64,000 nt of DNA from Candidatus Pantoea persica (GCF_013753875.1 NZ_SMDS01000018.1:62001-126000), one strand, 5' to 3'; counted from the first letter of the stretch, positions 1 to 10,559 are shown. Notes: generated by a model not told the origin, from the letters alone. Numbers and translations are program-made.

Positions 1-822
1 GTATCGACCACGCGCCTGATGCCGATGCTGGAGGAACTGCATACCCGCCAGCATAGCGACCTGCCCAACGGCGCGCGCCTGCCGCTGCGGGTGATGGCGG
101 TAGATGACAACCCGGCCAATCTCAAGATGATCGGCGCGCTGCTCGAAGAACAGGTCGAACATATTCTGCTGTGCAATAACGCCGAGCAGGCGATCGCCGC
201 CGCGCGCGAGGAGCCGCTAGACATTATCCTGATGGATATTCAGATGCCAGAGATCGACGGCATTCGCGCCAGCGAAATCATTCGCGGCCTGCCGCTGCAC
301 GCCAGCACGCCGATCGTGGCGGTGACGGCGCACGCCATCGACGGCGAGCGCGAGCAGCTGATCAAAGCGGGCATGAACGACTATCTGGCAAAGCCGATCG
401 ACGAAAGCAAGCTCAGCCAGCTGCTAGCGCGTTACAGCCCGGCGCTGCCGCTGGTCGCGGCGCCAGTGCCGACGGTTTCGCCGTCGCTCGACTGGTCGCT
501 GGCGCTGCGCCAGGCGGCCAAAAAGCCCGATCTGGCGCGCGATATGCTGCGCATGCTGCTCGATTTCCTGCCGGAGGTGCATGACAAGCTGGCGAGCAGT
601 ATGGCGGCGAATGACGTGCAGGGATTACGCGAGATTATTCACAAGCTGCACGGCAGCGCCAGCTACAGCGGCGTGCCGCGCATGAAGCAGCTCTGCCGCC
701 AACTGGAGAAAAACCTGCGGCAGAGCAGCGATATCAGAGATCTGGAGCCGGAGCTGCTGGAGCTGCAGGATGAGATGGAGAACGTGGCGCGCGAGGCACT
801 GCGGTTGCTGGACGAAAGCTAA
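1..822 (+). CDS. barA: BarA hybrid sensor kinase, C-terminal part (receiver and Hpt domains)
   Basis: The frame is open from base 1, so this is the 3' end of a longer gene cut by the window; the usual protein is about 920 residues and roughly the last 270 are present. A response-regulator receiver domain comes first, with phospho-acceptor Asp in ILMDIQMP (codon 235-237) and the conserved Lys in LAKPID. A histidine phosphotransfer domain follows with HKLHGS (acceptor His codon 649-651). The tail LDWSLALRQAA and DLARDMLRMLLDFLPEV is characteristic of BarA, which phosphorylates UvrY to switch on the CsrB/C sRNAs. No lesion is visible in this part. It ends in TAA. ArcB is excluded by the tail sequence. 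Confidence 0.9.
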   Translation, partial: VSTTRLMPMLEELHTRQHSDLPNGARLPLRVMAVDDNPANLKMIGALLEEQVEHILLCNNAEQAIAAAREEPLDIILMDIQMPEIDGIRASEIIRGLPLHASTPIVAVTAHAIDGEREQLIKAGMNDYLAKPIDESKLSQLLARYSPALPLVAAPVPTVSPSLDWSLALRQAAKKPDLARDMLRMLLDFLPEVHDKLASSMAANDVQGLREIIHKLHGSASYSGVPRMKQLCRQLEKNLRQSSDIRDLEPELLELQDEMENVAREALRLLDES

Positions 823-915
823 AGCAGCGCGGCGACAGGCTAACGCGGCTCGGCTGGTCGGGCGCAACTGAATAGCGGACGCGCCCGGTTTATGCGCGCA
901 TCAACCCCCCCTGCT

Positions 916-1654
916 TTAACGCGCAGCGGCTTTCGGCCGCCATACCCACAGCACCGCGATCGCCAGCACGAACAGCGCGCCGAAGCCGATGCCCACCGCG
1001 GGCGCGCCCGCGCCCCAGAACAGGCTGGTGCCGAGAAGGGAGAAGCGCGTTTCCGCGTTATGCCATAGCTGGCTGCAGGCGCTGAAAAAGCGGCGCAGCA
1101 TGGCACCGACGCGACGCCGCCAGCGTAGGGATAAACAGGTTAGCCGCCACCGCATAGGTCAGCGCGCACGCCACCAGCGCCGCCGTCAGGCTCCAGTCGG
1201 CGAGCACGCCGCCCGACACCGAGCCGAGCAGAATCGCGGCAATGGTGGAGCTTTCCACCATGCCGTTGGCCTTCACCAGCTTGTCACCGGCGGTCAGCTC
1301 GGTGAGAATGCCGTACTTGGCGGGCGAATAGGCCGCCACGCCGATGCCTACCAGCGTATAGCCGACAAAGGGGTTGAAGCCGAAAACGATCAGCAGCACC
1401 CCCAGCAGCTTCAGGCTGTTGGCGAACATTATCACCCGTCCTTTGGCGAAGCGGTCCACTATCTACCCGACAAAGGGCGCCAGCAGAATATAGGCGGCGA
1501 TGAACAGCATCTGCATCACCGGCAGGCTCCCGTCGGGATAGAGCTCGCTTTTCAGCAGCGCGTTATCGCCGAAGGCGGGAAAAAACTACGTGCACATCAC
1601 CGCCGGCATGCCGCGCGACGTCAGCGACAGCGTCTGGCTATCAGGGTGTTTTAT
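916..1654 (-). pseudogene. lplT: Lysophospholipid transporter LplT, degraded
   Basis: LplT is an inner-membrane MFS-type flippase that imports lysophospholipids for Aas. Recognisable pieces are [38 protein letters not shown] and IGFGALF. Lesions: two in-frame TAG codons (1586-1588 and 1463-1465) where homologues have Gln, a frameshift near 1100, loss of about 7 residues after FGDNALL between repeated GCGCTGCTG, and loss of about 140 residues between FWGAG and IGFGALF. The start reads ATA (1654-1652) where aas and lplT would normally share ATGA, so one G-to-A change would have removed the start while leaving a stop for aas. Clearly non-functional. Confidence 0.85.
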
Positions 1655-3406
1655 GCCTGCTCCTCTTCGCCCCGTTTTTTCAGGCTGACGTAGCCCGGTT
1701 TGCCGCTGCCCAGCATCGGCAGTTGCTCAAGCACGCGAATATCGCGCGGCACCGCCAGCTCCGGCGCCCCCAGCGCGCGTGCCGCCTTTTGCAGCGCGTC
1801 ACGCTTCAGCTCGCGGTCGGTGCTGAAGAGCACCAGCGCTTCGCCGCAGTTGCCGTCGGTGCGCAGCGACGCCGCGTGCTTTTTCTCCGGCGACGCCTTC
1901 AGGGCGATCTGCTCAACGCTCTCCAGCGACACCATCTCGCCGGCGATCTTGGCGAAGCGTTTGGCGCGTCCCTGAATCTGGCAGAAGCCGCCTTCGTCGA
2001 AGCTGGCGATATCGCCGGTGTCATACCAGCCCGCCTCCATCTGCCCTTCGCCGTTGTCGGCGGCAGGTGCTTCTAGCACGCCGGGGTTCTCGACGCGCAG
2101 ATAGCTGTTCATGATGTTCGGCCCGTGCAGCTGCAGCCGTCCGCCCTGCTCGATGCCCTCGACCGAGATCAGACGCGAATCTATGCCTGGCAGAATACGG
2201 CCCACGGTGTGCGATTTCGCCGCCATCGGCACGTTGATCGCCACCACCGGTGCACATTCGGTGACGCCGTAGCCCTCCAGAATGCGCATGCCGTACTTCT
2301 CCATATAGAGCTGGCGCGTCGCCTCCTGCAGTTTTTCCGCTCCCGCCACCATGTAGCGCACGCGGGCGAAGTCATAAGGCACGGCGAAGCGCGCGTAGTT
2401 GCCGAGGAAGGTCGAGGAGCCGAACAGCACGGTGCAGTTACGGTCGTAGACCAACTCCGGCACGATGCGGTAGTGTAGCGGGCTGGGATAGAGAAACAGC
2501 TGCGCGCCGGTAATCATCGGCGTAAACAGCCCCACAGTCAGGCCGAAGGTGTGAAACAGCGGCATCGCCGACATAAATTTGTCGCGCGGGGTGAAGTTCT
2601 CCACGGTGCGGATCTGCTCGACGTTGGCCAGCAGGCTTTTATGCGAGTGCACCACCCCTTTCGGGTTGCCCTCTGAACCAGAGGTAAAGAGCACCATCGC
2701 CGCCTCGGTCACCGTCGCGTTGGGCAGCAGCAGGCCCACTACTTCGTTTTCGTTCGCGCGGCTGGCTGTGGCGCTCAAGAATGCGCCCGACGCCAAGCGC
2801 CTTTTTCATGAAGGCGCCGTAGCGCGGGCGTACCGCCATGCGCGCCGCCATCATAATATGGTGCAGGTGCTCGCCCGCCAGCTGGCGCCGGTCGCGCGTG
2901 CGTTTCGCCTCCGGCATCGGAATGCGCGTAGTGGGCAGGATAGTCAGGGTAATACACGGAAACAGGCGGCGCTTAAAGACGCCCGACAGGCGGCCAAAGG
3001 GGGTAAACTCCGCGCCTTCGATGCGCATCGGCACCACGTTGGCCTGCGATTTAGCGGCGACGAAGCCGGCACCGCTGTAAATCTTCATCAGCGAGCCGGT
3101 GACCGTGATGCGCCCTTACGGAAAGATCACCACCGGCCGCTGTTGATCAGCCGCACCAGCTGCTTGATCGAAATCGGGCGCGCCGGATCGAGCGTCACGA
3201 AGTCGATCAGCGGCTTCAGCATGCGCATATACCAACGTGCGCTGATGGCGGAATAGACCGCGAACACCAGCCCGATCGGCAAAAACAGTGCCAGCAGCAC
3301 GCCGTCGAGGAAAGACATATGGTTCGGCGCGATCAGCACGTTGTCCTTGTGCAGCGCTGCCGCGCCATAGCAGGCGGCAGACCAGACGTAAAAAAGTAAA
3401 TAACAT
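1651..3406 (-). pseudogene. aas: Acyl-ACP synthetase/2-acyl-GPE acyltransferase Aas, degraded
   Basis: Aas re-acylates lysophosphatidylethanolamine; it has an N-terminal PlsC-like acyltransferase and a C-terminal AMP-binding domain. The acyltransferase HxxxxD region ([10 protein letters not shown]) and the AMP-binding signature ([19 protein letters not shown]) are visible. The gene is broken by a frameshift near 3340, a TAA near 3116 replacing the Glu of FPEGR, another frameshift near 2780, and a deletion of about 190 residues that joins [10 protein letters not shown] directly to [10 protein letters not shown]. The C-terminal 380 codons are still open, ending TAA at 1653-1651. Its partner lplT overlaps the 3' end and is also dead, so the lysophospholipid recycling pathway is gone. 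Confidence 0.88.
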
Positions 3407-3521
3407 GCCAGCTCCTTAGCAATACAAGGGGATCGATAACGATGACGGATTGTAAGAGGATCTGCAAGCGCGGGGAAAAGAAAAGTCGACTAAGCGGGAC
3501 GCCGAAGACGCCCTGCCAGCG

Positions 3522-4818
3522 TTAGCGCGAAAGCGAGGCCGCGTCCCAGCCGCCGCCCAGCGCGGCGATTAGCGCCACGATGATGACCCACTGCGTGCTT
3601 TGCAGCGTCAGCAGGCTCTGCTGCGCGCTCAGGCTGCTGGTTTCGGTGGTGGCGACGTCGAGGTAGTCGATCATACCCGCCTCATACTGGTTGCGCGTCA
3701 CACGCGCCGACTCGAGCGCGGCATCGGTGGCGCGCTGCTGCGCCGCCAGCTCGTCCGTCAGCGTGTTGAGCTCCACCAGATTCTCCTCAACCTCCTGCAT
3801 CGTCGTCAGCACCACCAGGCGATAGCTGGCGACGCTGGCGTCATACGCGACGCACGCCTGATCCACCTTCGCCGAGGTGGCGCCGAAGTCGAGCAGCGTG
3901 CCGCTCAGATCGGGGCCGAGCGACTAGACTCGATAGGGCAGCGAAAAGAGATTATGCAGCGCCGAGCGCTGGTGCCGCCGCTGGCGCTCAGGGTCAGACG
4001 AGATAGTAGCGTTGTGCTCGGCGTAGGCAACGTCTGGGCGGCGCTGCAGTAGCTGCGACGGCAGCGTCGCCGCCGGCAGGCTGAATTCCGCAGGCGTTTT
4101 GCCCACCAGCAGCGCGATGGCTTGCTCCAGCTGGGCGCGCTGCCACTGGTAGTCAAGCGCAGAGGCGGGGCTGCTCTCCAGCTGCGCCTGCGCCTGCGCC
4201 AGGGTGGCACGTGACTCGCTGCCGGCCTGGTATTTGTTCTCGATCACCTTCAGGTAGCGCGCATAGGCGTCCACGCTCTGCTGATAGAGCGCGATCTTCT
4301 GGTCCATGATGCGCAGCTGAAAGTAGTCCTGCGCCAGCTCCGACTGGGCGCTGAGCGTGACGTTCGCCAGCTCGGCCGCGCTCGCCTCGGCGCTGGCGGC
4401 TTTCTCCTCTTTCGATGCGGCGCAGCTTGCCCCACAGATCCAGCTTCCAGCTGGCGCTCAGCTGCGCCGAGTTGCTGTCGGTGGTGCTGCGCGCGCCGGT
4501 CGTAGCGGAACGGGTGCCGCTGACGTCATAACCGAGCGTGGGAAAGAGCGCGGCGCGCGACTGGGCGGCCAGCGCCTGCGCTTCGCGGTACTGCGCGGCG
4601 TAGCTGGCGACGTTCTGGTTGGAGATGCTGACCTGCCGCAGCAGGCTGCTCAGGGTGGCGTCGTGGTGACCGCCTACCATTCGCCCTTGTCTTGCCCATC
4701 CTGCGGCACGGCGCGCTGCCAGCCTTTGGCCTCTTTATAGTGCAGCGGAACGCTGGTAGTCGGGACCGACGGCGCAGCCGCCAAGTAGCAGAAGTAACGC
4801 GAGAGAAAGCTTTTTCAT
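3522..4818 (-). pseudogene. NodT/CusC-family outer-membrane factor of an RND pump, degraded
   Basis: The start gives a lipoprotein signal peptide (MKKLSLALLLLLGGCAVGPDY, lipobox GGC), followed by TolC-fold helical repeats such as SNQNVASYAAQYREAQAL, KLDLWGKL and RRPDVAYAEHNATIS, typical of outer-membrane channel subunits of RND efflux systems. Lesions: a one-base frameshift right after PDYQR, TAG at 4674-4676 and TAG at 3924-3926 (both at positions where the family has Trp), and frameshifts near 4420 and 3980. It starts 3 bp downstream of the end of an RND permease remnant, so the two were probably one operon. Which of the mdt/acr-type systems it belonged to cannot be told. Confidence 0.8.
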
Positions 4819-4821
4819 CGA

Positions 4822-5000
4822 TCAGGATTCCGCTTGGCGCAAACGGCGCCACTGACGTTGGGTGGCGCGATTCAGGCGATCAAGCCAGAGATAGACCACC
4901 GGCCTGGTAAATAGGGTCAGCAGCTGGCTCAGCGCCAGGCCGCCAGCGTGGTCATCAAAATGGGACGGAAGCGCATCAGGCACGCCAGGGTAATTTGGTT
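4822..5000 (-). pseudogene. C-terminal remnant of an RND efflux permease (MdtB/MdtC type)
   Basis: Only the last fragment of an inner-membrane RND permease survives. GLALSQLLTLFTRPVVYLWLDRL matches the conserved C-terminal end of the MdtB/MdtC family (SQLLTLYTTPVVYL). Just upstream, in another frame, ACLMRFRPILMTTLA matches the family motif that precedes the last two membrane segments; the roughly 30 residues between the two are missing, so the fragment is both truncated and internally deleted. The upstream 1,000 codons are absent. The segment before it (5000-5080) shows no recognisable gene. Confidence 0.65.
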
Positions 5001-5200
5001 TTAGGCACAGCGTCCTCCGTGAACGGTGAAGCGCCTTTTGCGACGCTACCCACGCCGCAAAAGCCTGGCGATCCGTCATGGAATGCGGGACAACGGCTCG
5101 TTGCGACTACGTTACCGCACTGGCTATTTTTTTGTTCGCGGCAACGCGTAAAGGGCGGGTTAAGAGGTGTGAGCAGATTGCGGAAAGGTAACCAACAGGC

Positions 5201-5308
5201 AAAAAAAAACCACGCACCCGCATGGGTTGGTGCAATGAACAGGGTGGATATCCTTGCGGATCTCGCTGCCTAGAGCAGCGCGTCCTCGCACCTATCAATA
5301 CCTCTGGG
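5201..5308 (-). ncRNA. omrA: OmrA/OmrB-type small RNA
   Basis: Read on the minus strand, the RNA begins CCCAGAGGTATTGATAGGTG at 5308, which matches the conserved 5' end of E. coli OmrA/OmrB, the seed used to repress outer-membrane protein mRNAs (ompT, cirA, fepA, csgD). It ends with TTGCACCAACC and a GC hairpin followed by nine T residues (5209-5201), a Rho-independent terminator and Hfq tail. Length is about 108 nt, slightly longer than the 82-88 nt of E. coli. The position upstream of aas and towards galR is also that of omrA/omrB in E. coli, where OmpR activates transcription. The middle part is not conserved, as usual for this family. Confidence 0.85.
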
Positions 5309-5419
5309 ACGCTTATCCTCGCACCCTGAGAGGGGATGAAACAGCGCAAAAACGCAACGGAATTCGGGGAAATGAAACAGGTATGAATATGTTCCACACC
5401 CGGTTACAATATGATTTTA

Positions 5420-6898
5420 TTATGATTTATCCGAAAACTTGCTGTAAATGGCGTCTGGCGCGATATTCATGTGCTTCAGCACCGGCCTCATGATGTTGTC
5501 GAAGATCGGCGCCACCACCAGCGCCACCTCTGGATGGCTAGCGGACGCGACGCCCGCGGTATAGTTGATATAACCGCCGTCATACTTGCCGCTGTCGCCC
5601 ATCTTTTCCGCCGTACCGGTTTTGGTCGCCAGACGGTAGCCTGGCACCGCCGCCTTGATGCCGGTGCCGCCAGGCAGCACGTCGCTCTCCAGCATATGCA
5701 CCACCTCTTTCAACGTTTCCAGGTTCGCCACCTGCTTGCCCAGCACCGGCGGCGTGACGCGGGTAATCGACAGCGGACTGTAGACGCCAAACGAGCCGAG
5801 CGTGGCGTACTCGCGTGCGATCTGTAGCGGCGTGACGCGCAGGCCGTAGCCGAAGGAGAAGGTGGCGCGCTCGATATCCGCCCAGCGCTGGCGATGCGCC
5901 GGAAAGTGGCCGACGTCGCGGATCAGGTGGCCGTTCACCCGGTAGGGCGTGGTGTCGATCACCGAGTCGGGCCGCACCAGATGGCGCTCCAGCCCCTCCA
6001 TCACCACCACAGCGGCTTCACCGTCGAGCCAAGCTCGTAGCTATCGTTGATCGCCGCATTGCGCATCTGCATCGGGGTCGCACCATCGTAGTTGTTGGGG
6101 GTGAACGAAGGAGAGGAGGCCATGCCGAGGATTTCGCCGGTGTCGATCTTCACCAGCACCGCAGCGCCCGAGTCCGCTTTGTTCAGCAGCACGCCGTCGC
6201 GCAGCTTGCTGTAGAGGGTGTACTGATCGAACTTGTCGATGCTGAGCTGCACCGTTGGCGGCGTATAGCTCAGCATGGAAATAATGTGGCCGGCGGCGTC
6301 TTGGCGGTAGACCTCTTTGCCCGGCACGCCCTGCAGCAGCTTGTCATAGCCCTTTTCCAGCCCGTTCAGGCCGTTGTTGTCGGCCCGACGATGCCGATCA
6401 GCGGCGCGGCCGCCTCGCTCATCGGATAGAAGCGGCTGTCGTCGTAGACTTCGCTGATGCCCTTCAGGTGCAGCTCGGCGATATCTTTGGCGATGCCTAG
6501 CTCAATTTTGCGTCCGAGGTCCGAGATAGAGGAAGCGGCGTTTGGGATTGGCGGTGATCTGCGAGGCCAGATAGGCCCACTTGGCGCTGAGGAAGTCAGG
6601 GTTCGCCTCCAGCACGCGCAGCGGATCGGCGATCACGTCGCGTGACGGCACCTAGAGCGCCAGCGCTTCACCGTTGCGATCCAGCAGGGTGCCGCGGTTG
6701 GTCAGCAGCGTCACGGTGCGCAGCGAGCGCTGATCCGCCTTGTGCTTCAGCATCGGCTGATTCAGAAACTGCAAGTCGGCGATGCGCGCCAGTACACCAC
6801 CATACAGGTCAGTACGCCAAGGCAGATCAGGCGAAAACGAAACGGGTTAAAAGGCGCTTTGATCTGGTCTTTTCCCAGTAGTTTTTTGCTCCGGGCAT
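5420..6898 (-). pseudogene. Second FtsI-like penicillin-binding protein (PBP3 paralogue), degraded
   Basis: This is a class B penicillin-binding protein close to FtsI but distinct from the cell-division copy, comparable with the second FtsI (PBP3SAL type) of Salmonella. Visible: start MPGAKNYWEK, LTNRGTLLDRNGEALAL, catalytic STVKP and KTGT in ATKTGTAEK. Lesions: frameshift about 20 codons in, TAG at 6652-6654, frameshifts near 6500, 6380 and 6010, and a deletion after LIRDVGHF that removes the SxN motif up to RQRWADIERATFSFGYG. A shorter deletion near the C-terminus joins ALVVA to PIFDN. Without SxN no transpeptidase could work. Neither neighbouring strand offers a replacement copy. Confidence 0.82.
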
Positions 6899-7009
6899 AG
6901 CAATCCGCTGCAAAGAAAATGAAAAGAGACATCCACGCGAGCAGTTATAAAGAAAGCGTTACGCCGTTTACAGGAAAACTGTGTATCAGCTCATAATCGG
7001 CTCAACAGG

Positions 7010-7088
7010 CAAAGAAACCTGCGCATCTGCGCAGGTCAATGTAATCAAGAAATGCCTTTTGATGTTCACCCACCAATACTTCTTAGAT
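7010..7088 (-). ncRNA. omrB: Degenerate second Omr-type sRNA
   Basis: On the minus strand AGAAGTATTGGTGGGTGA (from about 7086) aligns with AGAGGTATTGATAGGTGA of OmrB, and the 3' end CCTGCGCAGATGCGCAGG is the same hairpin as in E. coli OmrB. The 5' seed differs at several of its first positions and the T-tract is interrupted (TTTCTTTG), so this copy is probably decaying. E. coli has omrA and omrB side by side; here a 1.5-kb ftsI-like pseudogene separates them. The alternative is a chance terminator of bisC downstream of 7172, but the match over the full RNA length argues for Omr. Confidence 0.6.
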
Positions 7089-7171
7089 CCTGACTGTAGA
7101 AAGGCCGCGAGACAGGTTGCCATAACTCAAACGCAACAGTGTCCTGCAAAATGTAACCAGCCATGTGTTTA

Positions 7172-9363
7172 TTAGCGTTTTTTGCAAACCGCATGTTTTT
7201 TGATGTCCACCAGGCAGCTCATGGCGTTTGGCCCCTACGTCAGCGACGAGGTGCCGATATCCAGCGTCAGCACGTTGGGGTTGCCGGCGCGATCGCAAGG
7301 CTGCCACTCCGTGCCGAAGCTGGGAGCGAACCAGGCGCCGGTGGCGACGATCACCACGCCCGGCGTCAGCCCGTCGGTGAGCCGCGCGCCGCCGCGTCCT
7401 GCGGATGCATATAGAGGGTTTCATGACCGGCGGTTTTGTTGCCCTGCACCGTCGGCGTGGCGTCCAGCTGGCTGTGCAGCCGATCGGCTGGATAGAGATC
7501 ATATGCAGCGGGAACTGCTCGCTCAGCATCGCGCCCAGCCACTCCTGCTGCTCGCGCTATTCGGGATGGCCGGCGAAGTCCTCCAGCCCGTAGTCGGCGA
7601 TGGTCTGGCTGAACAGCTCGATCTTGCCGCTGGCGGTCTGGATGGGATGACGCGCAGGATTGGCGCGAAAATCCTCCATAAAGATGTAGGGCTTGCCGCC
7701 CTCAGGGATCTCGACGAAGCCGCGCGACCAGAACTCGGCAAACTCCGGGAAGTTGATGCCCTGGCGCGCGTGCGCCACCGTGCCCTGCTGGTAAAGGTGC
7801 TCGATCCACTGGCGCTTGCTGCGCCCTTCGGTGAACCTCTCGCGATAGCCGAGCCGCTCCGCCAGATCGGCGAAGATATCGAAGTCGTTGCGCGCCTGGT
7901 GCTGCGGCTGCACCGCCTGATGCATCGCCAGCACAAAACGGTCGCGCGAGGAGCCGCCGATATCGTTGCGCTCCAGCGTGGTGGTGGCGGGCAGCACGAT
8001 ATCCGCCATCTGCGTCCAGACAATATCCTGCACCACCACGGTGTCGGGCTTCTGCCAGCCCTCGACCAACCGGTTCAGCTGCTGATGGTAGTGGAAAGGA
8101 TTGCCGCCCGCCCAGTGCACCAGATAAATATCGGGATAGGTCAGCATCTCCCCTGAGAAGGGGTGGGGCTGGCCGGGATTGAGCAGCATATCGCTGATGC
8201 GCGCCACCGGAATCGACAGGTTGGCGGGATTGGGGCCGGCGTTCATCAGTGGTGCCGGACCGTCCTGACGCGGGTTGCCGACGCTGTCCATCGAGCCGTG
8301 GCCGAACGAGAAGCCCGGGCCCGGCAGCCCCGGCTGGCCGAGCATCGCCGAGAGCGCAATCATCATCCAGTAGGGCTGCTCGCCGCGATGGGCGCGCTGC
8401 ACCGAGTAGGAGCAGGTAATAAAGCTGCGCTTGCCGATCAGCTGTTCGGCCAGCTGAATGATGTGCTCGGGCGAAATGCCGGTGATACGGCTCGCCCAGC
8501 CGGCGGTTTTGGCGACGCCGTCGCTTTCGCCCAGCAGGTAGCAGCTGCGGCCAGCCGGTGCAGTGGCTGGCCAGAAATGCCTCGTCCAACGCGTTGCGCT
8601 GAGCAATCTCGTAGCCGAGCGCCAGCATCAGCGCCACGTCGGTGTTGGAGCGGATCGGGATCCAGTCGGCATTGACGAACGCCGGGCAGTCGTCGCGCAT
8701 CGGGCTGATATTGATCACCGGCGTGCCTTTGGCCGCCAGCTGCTCCTGCGCCGGCTTCAGGCTGTGCTGGCCCGCGCCGCCCGACCCCACCTAGACGTTT
8801 TTCAGCACCAGCCCGCCAAAGGCAATGAAGATCTCCGCATGCTCCACCACCTGCGGCCAGTCGGTGACACCGCCGGTCAGCGGCATATAGGTGCTGATCA
8901 CGTAGGGCAGAAAGAACTGCGCCGCGCTCCAGCTGTCGCTGCCCTGCTGGTCGACGACGCCGCCGCCCTGGAAATAGAAGCGACGCACCAGGGTGCACGC
9001 GTGGTGAACACGGCCCGCCGACGACCAGCCGTAAGAACCGTTGAAAATACCCGAGGCGCCGTAGCGTTCGCGAATGCGGCGGTTCTCCTCCGCCACCAGA
9101 TCCAGCGCCTTCTCCCAGTCGACGGCGACAAAATATTCCCGACCGCGTAGCGTGCGGTCGCTCTTCTCCCGCGACTTCAGCCAGGAGCGGCGCACCATCG
9201 GCTGACGAATGCGCTTGTCGGAGTAAACCAGCTCCGGAATAGTATTGAGCATCGGCAACGAATCGGCGTCGGCGAAAAAGGGTTCGCAGCCCACCAGGCG
9301 ATCGTTTTCAGTCACGGCGGTGAAGGCGCCCCAGTACGCCAGATGTGGCACTCGCTTTTCCAT
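7172..9363 (-). pseudogene. BisC/TorA-family molybdopterin oxidoreductase, degraded
   Basis: The fragments follow E. coli BisC (biotin/methionine sulfoxide reductase) through the whole molecule: YGASGIFNGSYGWSSAGRVH, YLLGESDGVAKTAGWASRI, DIVLPATTTLERNDI, IQTASGKIELFSQTIADYG and the C-terminal molybdopterin-dinucleotide-binding region MSCLVDIKKH. It belongs to the cytoplasmic DMSO-reductase superfamily without an Fe-S cluster; substrate cannot be told. Lesions: TAG at 8791-8793 (after GGLVLKNV), TAG at 7557-7559 where BisC has Trp, a frameshift near 8550 and several frameshifts after 7530. About 730 codons are represented. The N-terminus is MEKRVPHLAYWGAF. Confidence 0.85.
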
Positions 9364-9508
9364 GGTTTTTTACACGGCAGAGAGGAAAACGCGCAGGATA
9401 ACACGCCGTCCTTTATCAGGTTAAGCCCGTTGTTTTGCCCCTTTTTGCGACGGCGCAGACATTCTGTTGTCTTGATACAGGCCGCCTTTTCCGTAACACT
9501 GCTGATAT

Positions 9509-9524
9509 GTGTAAACGTTTTCCC
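9509..9524 (+). promoter_or_regulatory. Candidate GalR/GalS operator upstream of galR
   Basis: GTGTAAACGTTTTCCC lies 16 bp before the galR start and matches the gal operator consensus (GTGTAANCGNTTNCAC) in the left arm and centre. GalR-family proteins bind this 16-bp palindrome; the position over the promoter or leader suggests autorepression of galR. The right arm departs from the consensus in its last bases, so affinity may be low. Confidence 0.55.
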
Positions 9525-9540
9525 CAGGACAGGTCGACGC

Positions 9541-10557
9541 ATGGCTACGATTAAGGATGTTGCCCGGTTGGCGGGTGTTTCCGTCGCGACGGTTTCCCGC
9601 GTAATAAATAACTCTCCCAAGGCCAGCGAAAGCTCGCGTCAGGCGGTCAGCCAAGCGATGGAAGAGCTGCAGTACCATCCCAACGCCAACGCGCGCGCGC
9701 TGGCGCAGCAATCGACAGAAACGTTAGGGCTGGTGGTCGGCGACGTTTCCGATCCTTTTTTTGGCGCCATGGTCAAAGCGGTGGATGAAGTTGCCGGACA
9801 AACCGGCAACTTTTTGCTGATTGGTAACGGTTACCATAATGAGCAAAAAGAGCGGCAGGCCATCGAGCAGCTGATGCGCCACCGCTGCGCTGCGCTGGTG
9901 GTGCATGCGAAGAAAATTCCCGACGCCGAACTGGAGCTGCTGATGAAGCAGGTGCCGGGCATGGTGCTGCTTAACAGGCTGCTGATGGGCTTCGAACAGC
10001 GCTGCATCGCGCTCGACGACCGCTACGGCACCTGGCTGGCGACGCGGCATCTGATCCAGCAGGGCCACCAGAAAATCGCCTTTATCTGCTCGACACATCC
10101 GATTTCCGACTCCGAGGATCGCCTGCAGGGCTACTACGACGCGCTGAAAGAGCACGGCCTGCCCTGCAACGATCGGCTGGTGGCGCTCGGCGAGCCGGAT
10201 GAAACCGGCGGCGAACAGGCGATGACGGAGCTGCTGGAGCGCGGTCGCCACTTAAGCGCCGTCGCCTGCTATAATGATTCGATGGCCGCCGGCGTGCTGG
10301 CGGTGCTGAGCGACAACGGGGTACGCGTGCCGGAGGAGATGTCGCTGATCGGCTTTGATGACGTGCTGGTGTCGCGCTACGTGCGGCCAAGGCTGACCAC
10401 GGTGCGCTACCCCATCGTCACCATGGCGCAGCAGGCGGCGGAGCTGGCGCTGGCGCTGGCCCACACGCAGACGCTGCCAGAGGTGACCAATATGTTCAGC
10501 CCAACCCTGGTGCGACGCCATTCGGTCAGCGGGCCGGGCTCAAGCTCACGCCGGTAG
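9541..10557 (+). CDS. galR: Galactose operon repressor GalR (LacI family)
   Basis: Intact 338-residue LacI-family repressor. An N-terminal helix-turn-helix (MATIKDVARLAGVSVATVSR) and hinge are followed by a periplasmic-binding-protein-like effector domain; LVVGDVSDPFFGAMVKAV, GNGYHNEQKERQAIEQL and LIGFDDVLVSRYVRPRLTTV are near-identical to E. coli GalR. The ATG at 9541 is chosen because the HTH begins there; the open frame extends 66 codons upstream without similarity. It represses galactose transport and metabolism genes and responds to D-galactose. A candidate operator sits just upstream. Position before lysA is as in E. coli. It is one of few survivors in a heavily decayed stretch. Confidence 0.95.
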   Translation: MATIKDVARLAGVSVATVSRVINNSPKASESSRQAVSQAMEELQYHPNANARALAQQSTETLGLVVGDVSDPFFGAMVKAVDEVAGQTGNFLLIGNGYHNEQKERQAIEQLMRHRCAALVVHAKKIPDAELELLMKQVPGMVLLNRLLMGFEQRCIALDDRYGTWLATRHLIQQGHQKIAFICSTHPISDSEDRLQGYYDALKEHGLPCNDRLVALGEPDETGGEQAMTELLERGRHLSAVACYNDSMAAGVLAVLSDNGVRVPEEMSLIGFDDVLVSRYVRPRLTTVRYPIVTMAQQAAELALALAHTQTLPEVTNMFSPTLVRRHSVSGPGSSSRR

Positions 10558-10559
10558 AG

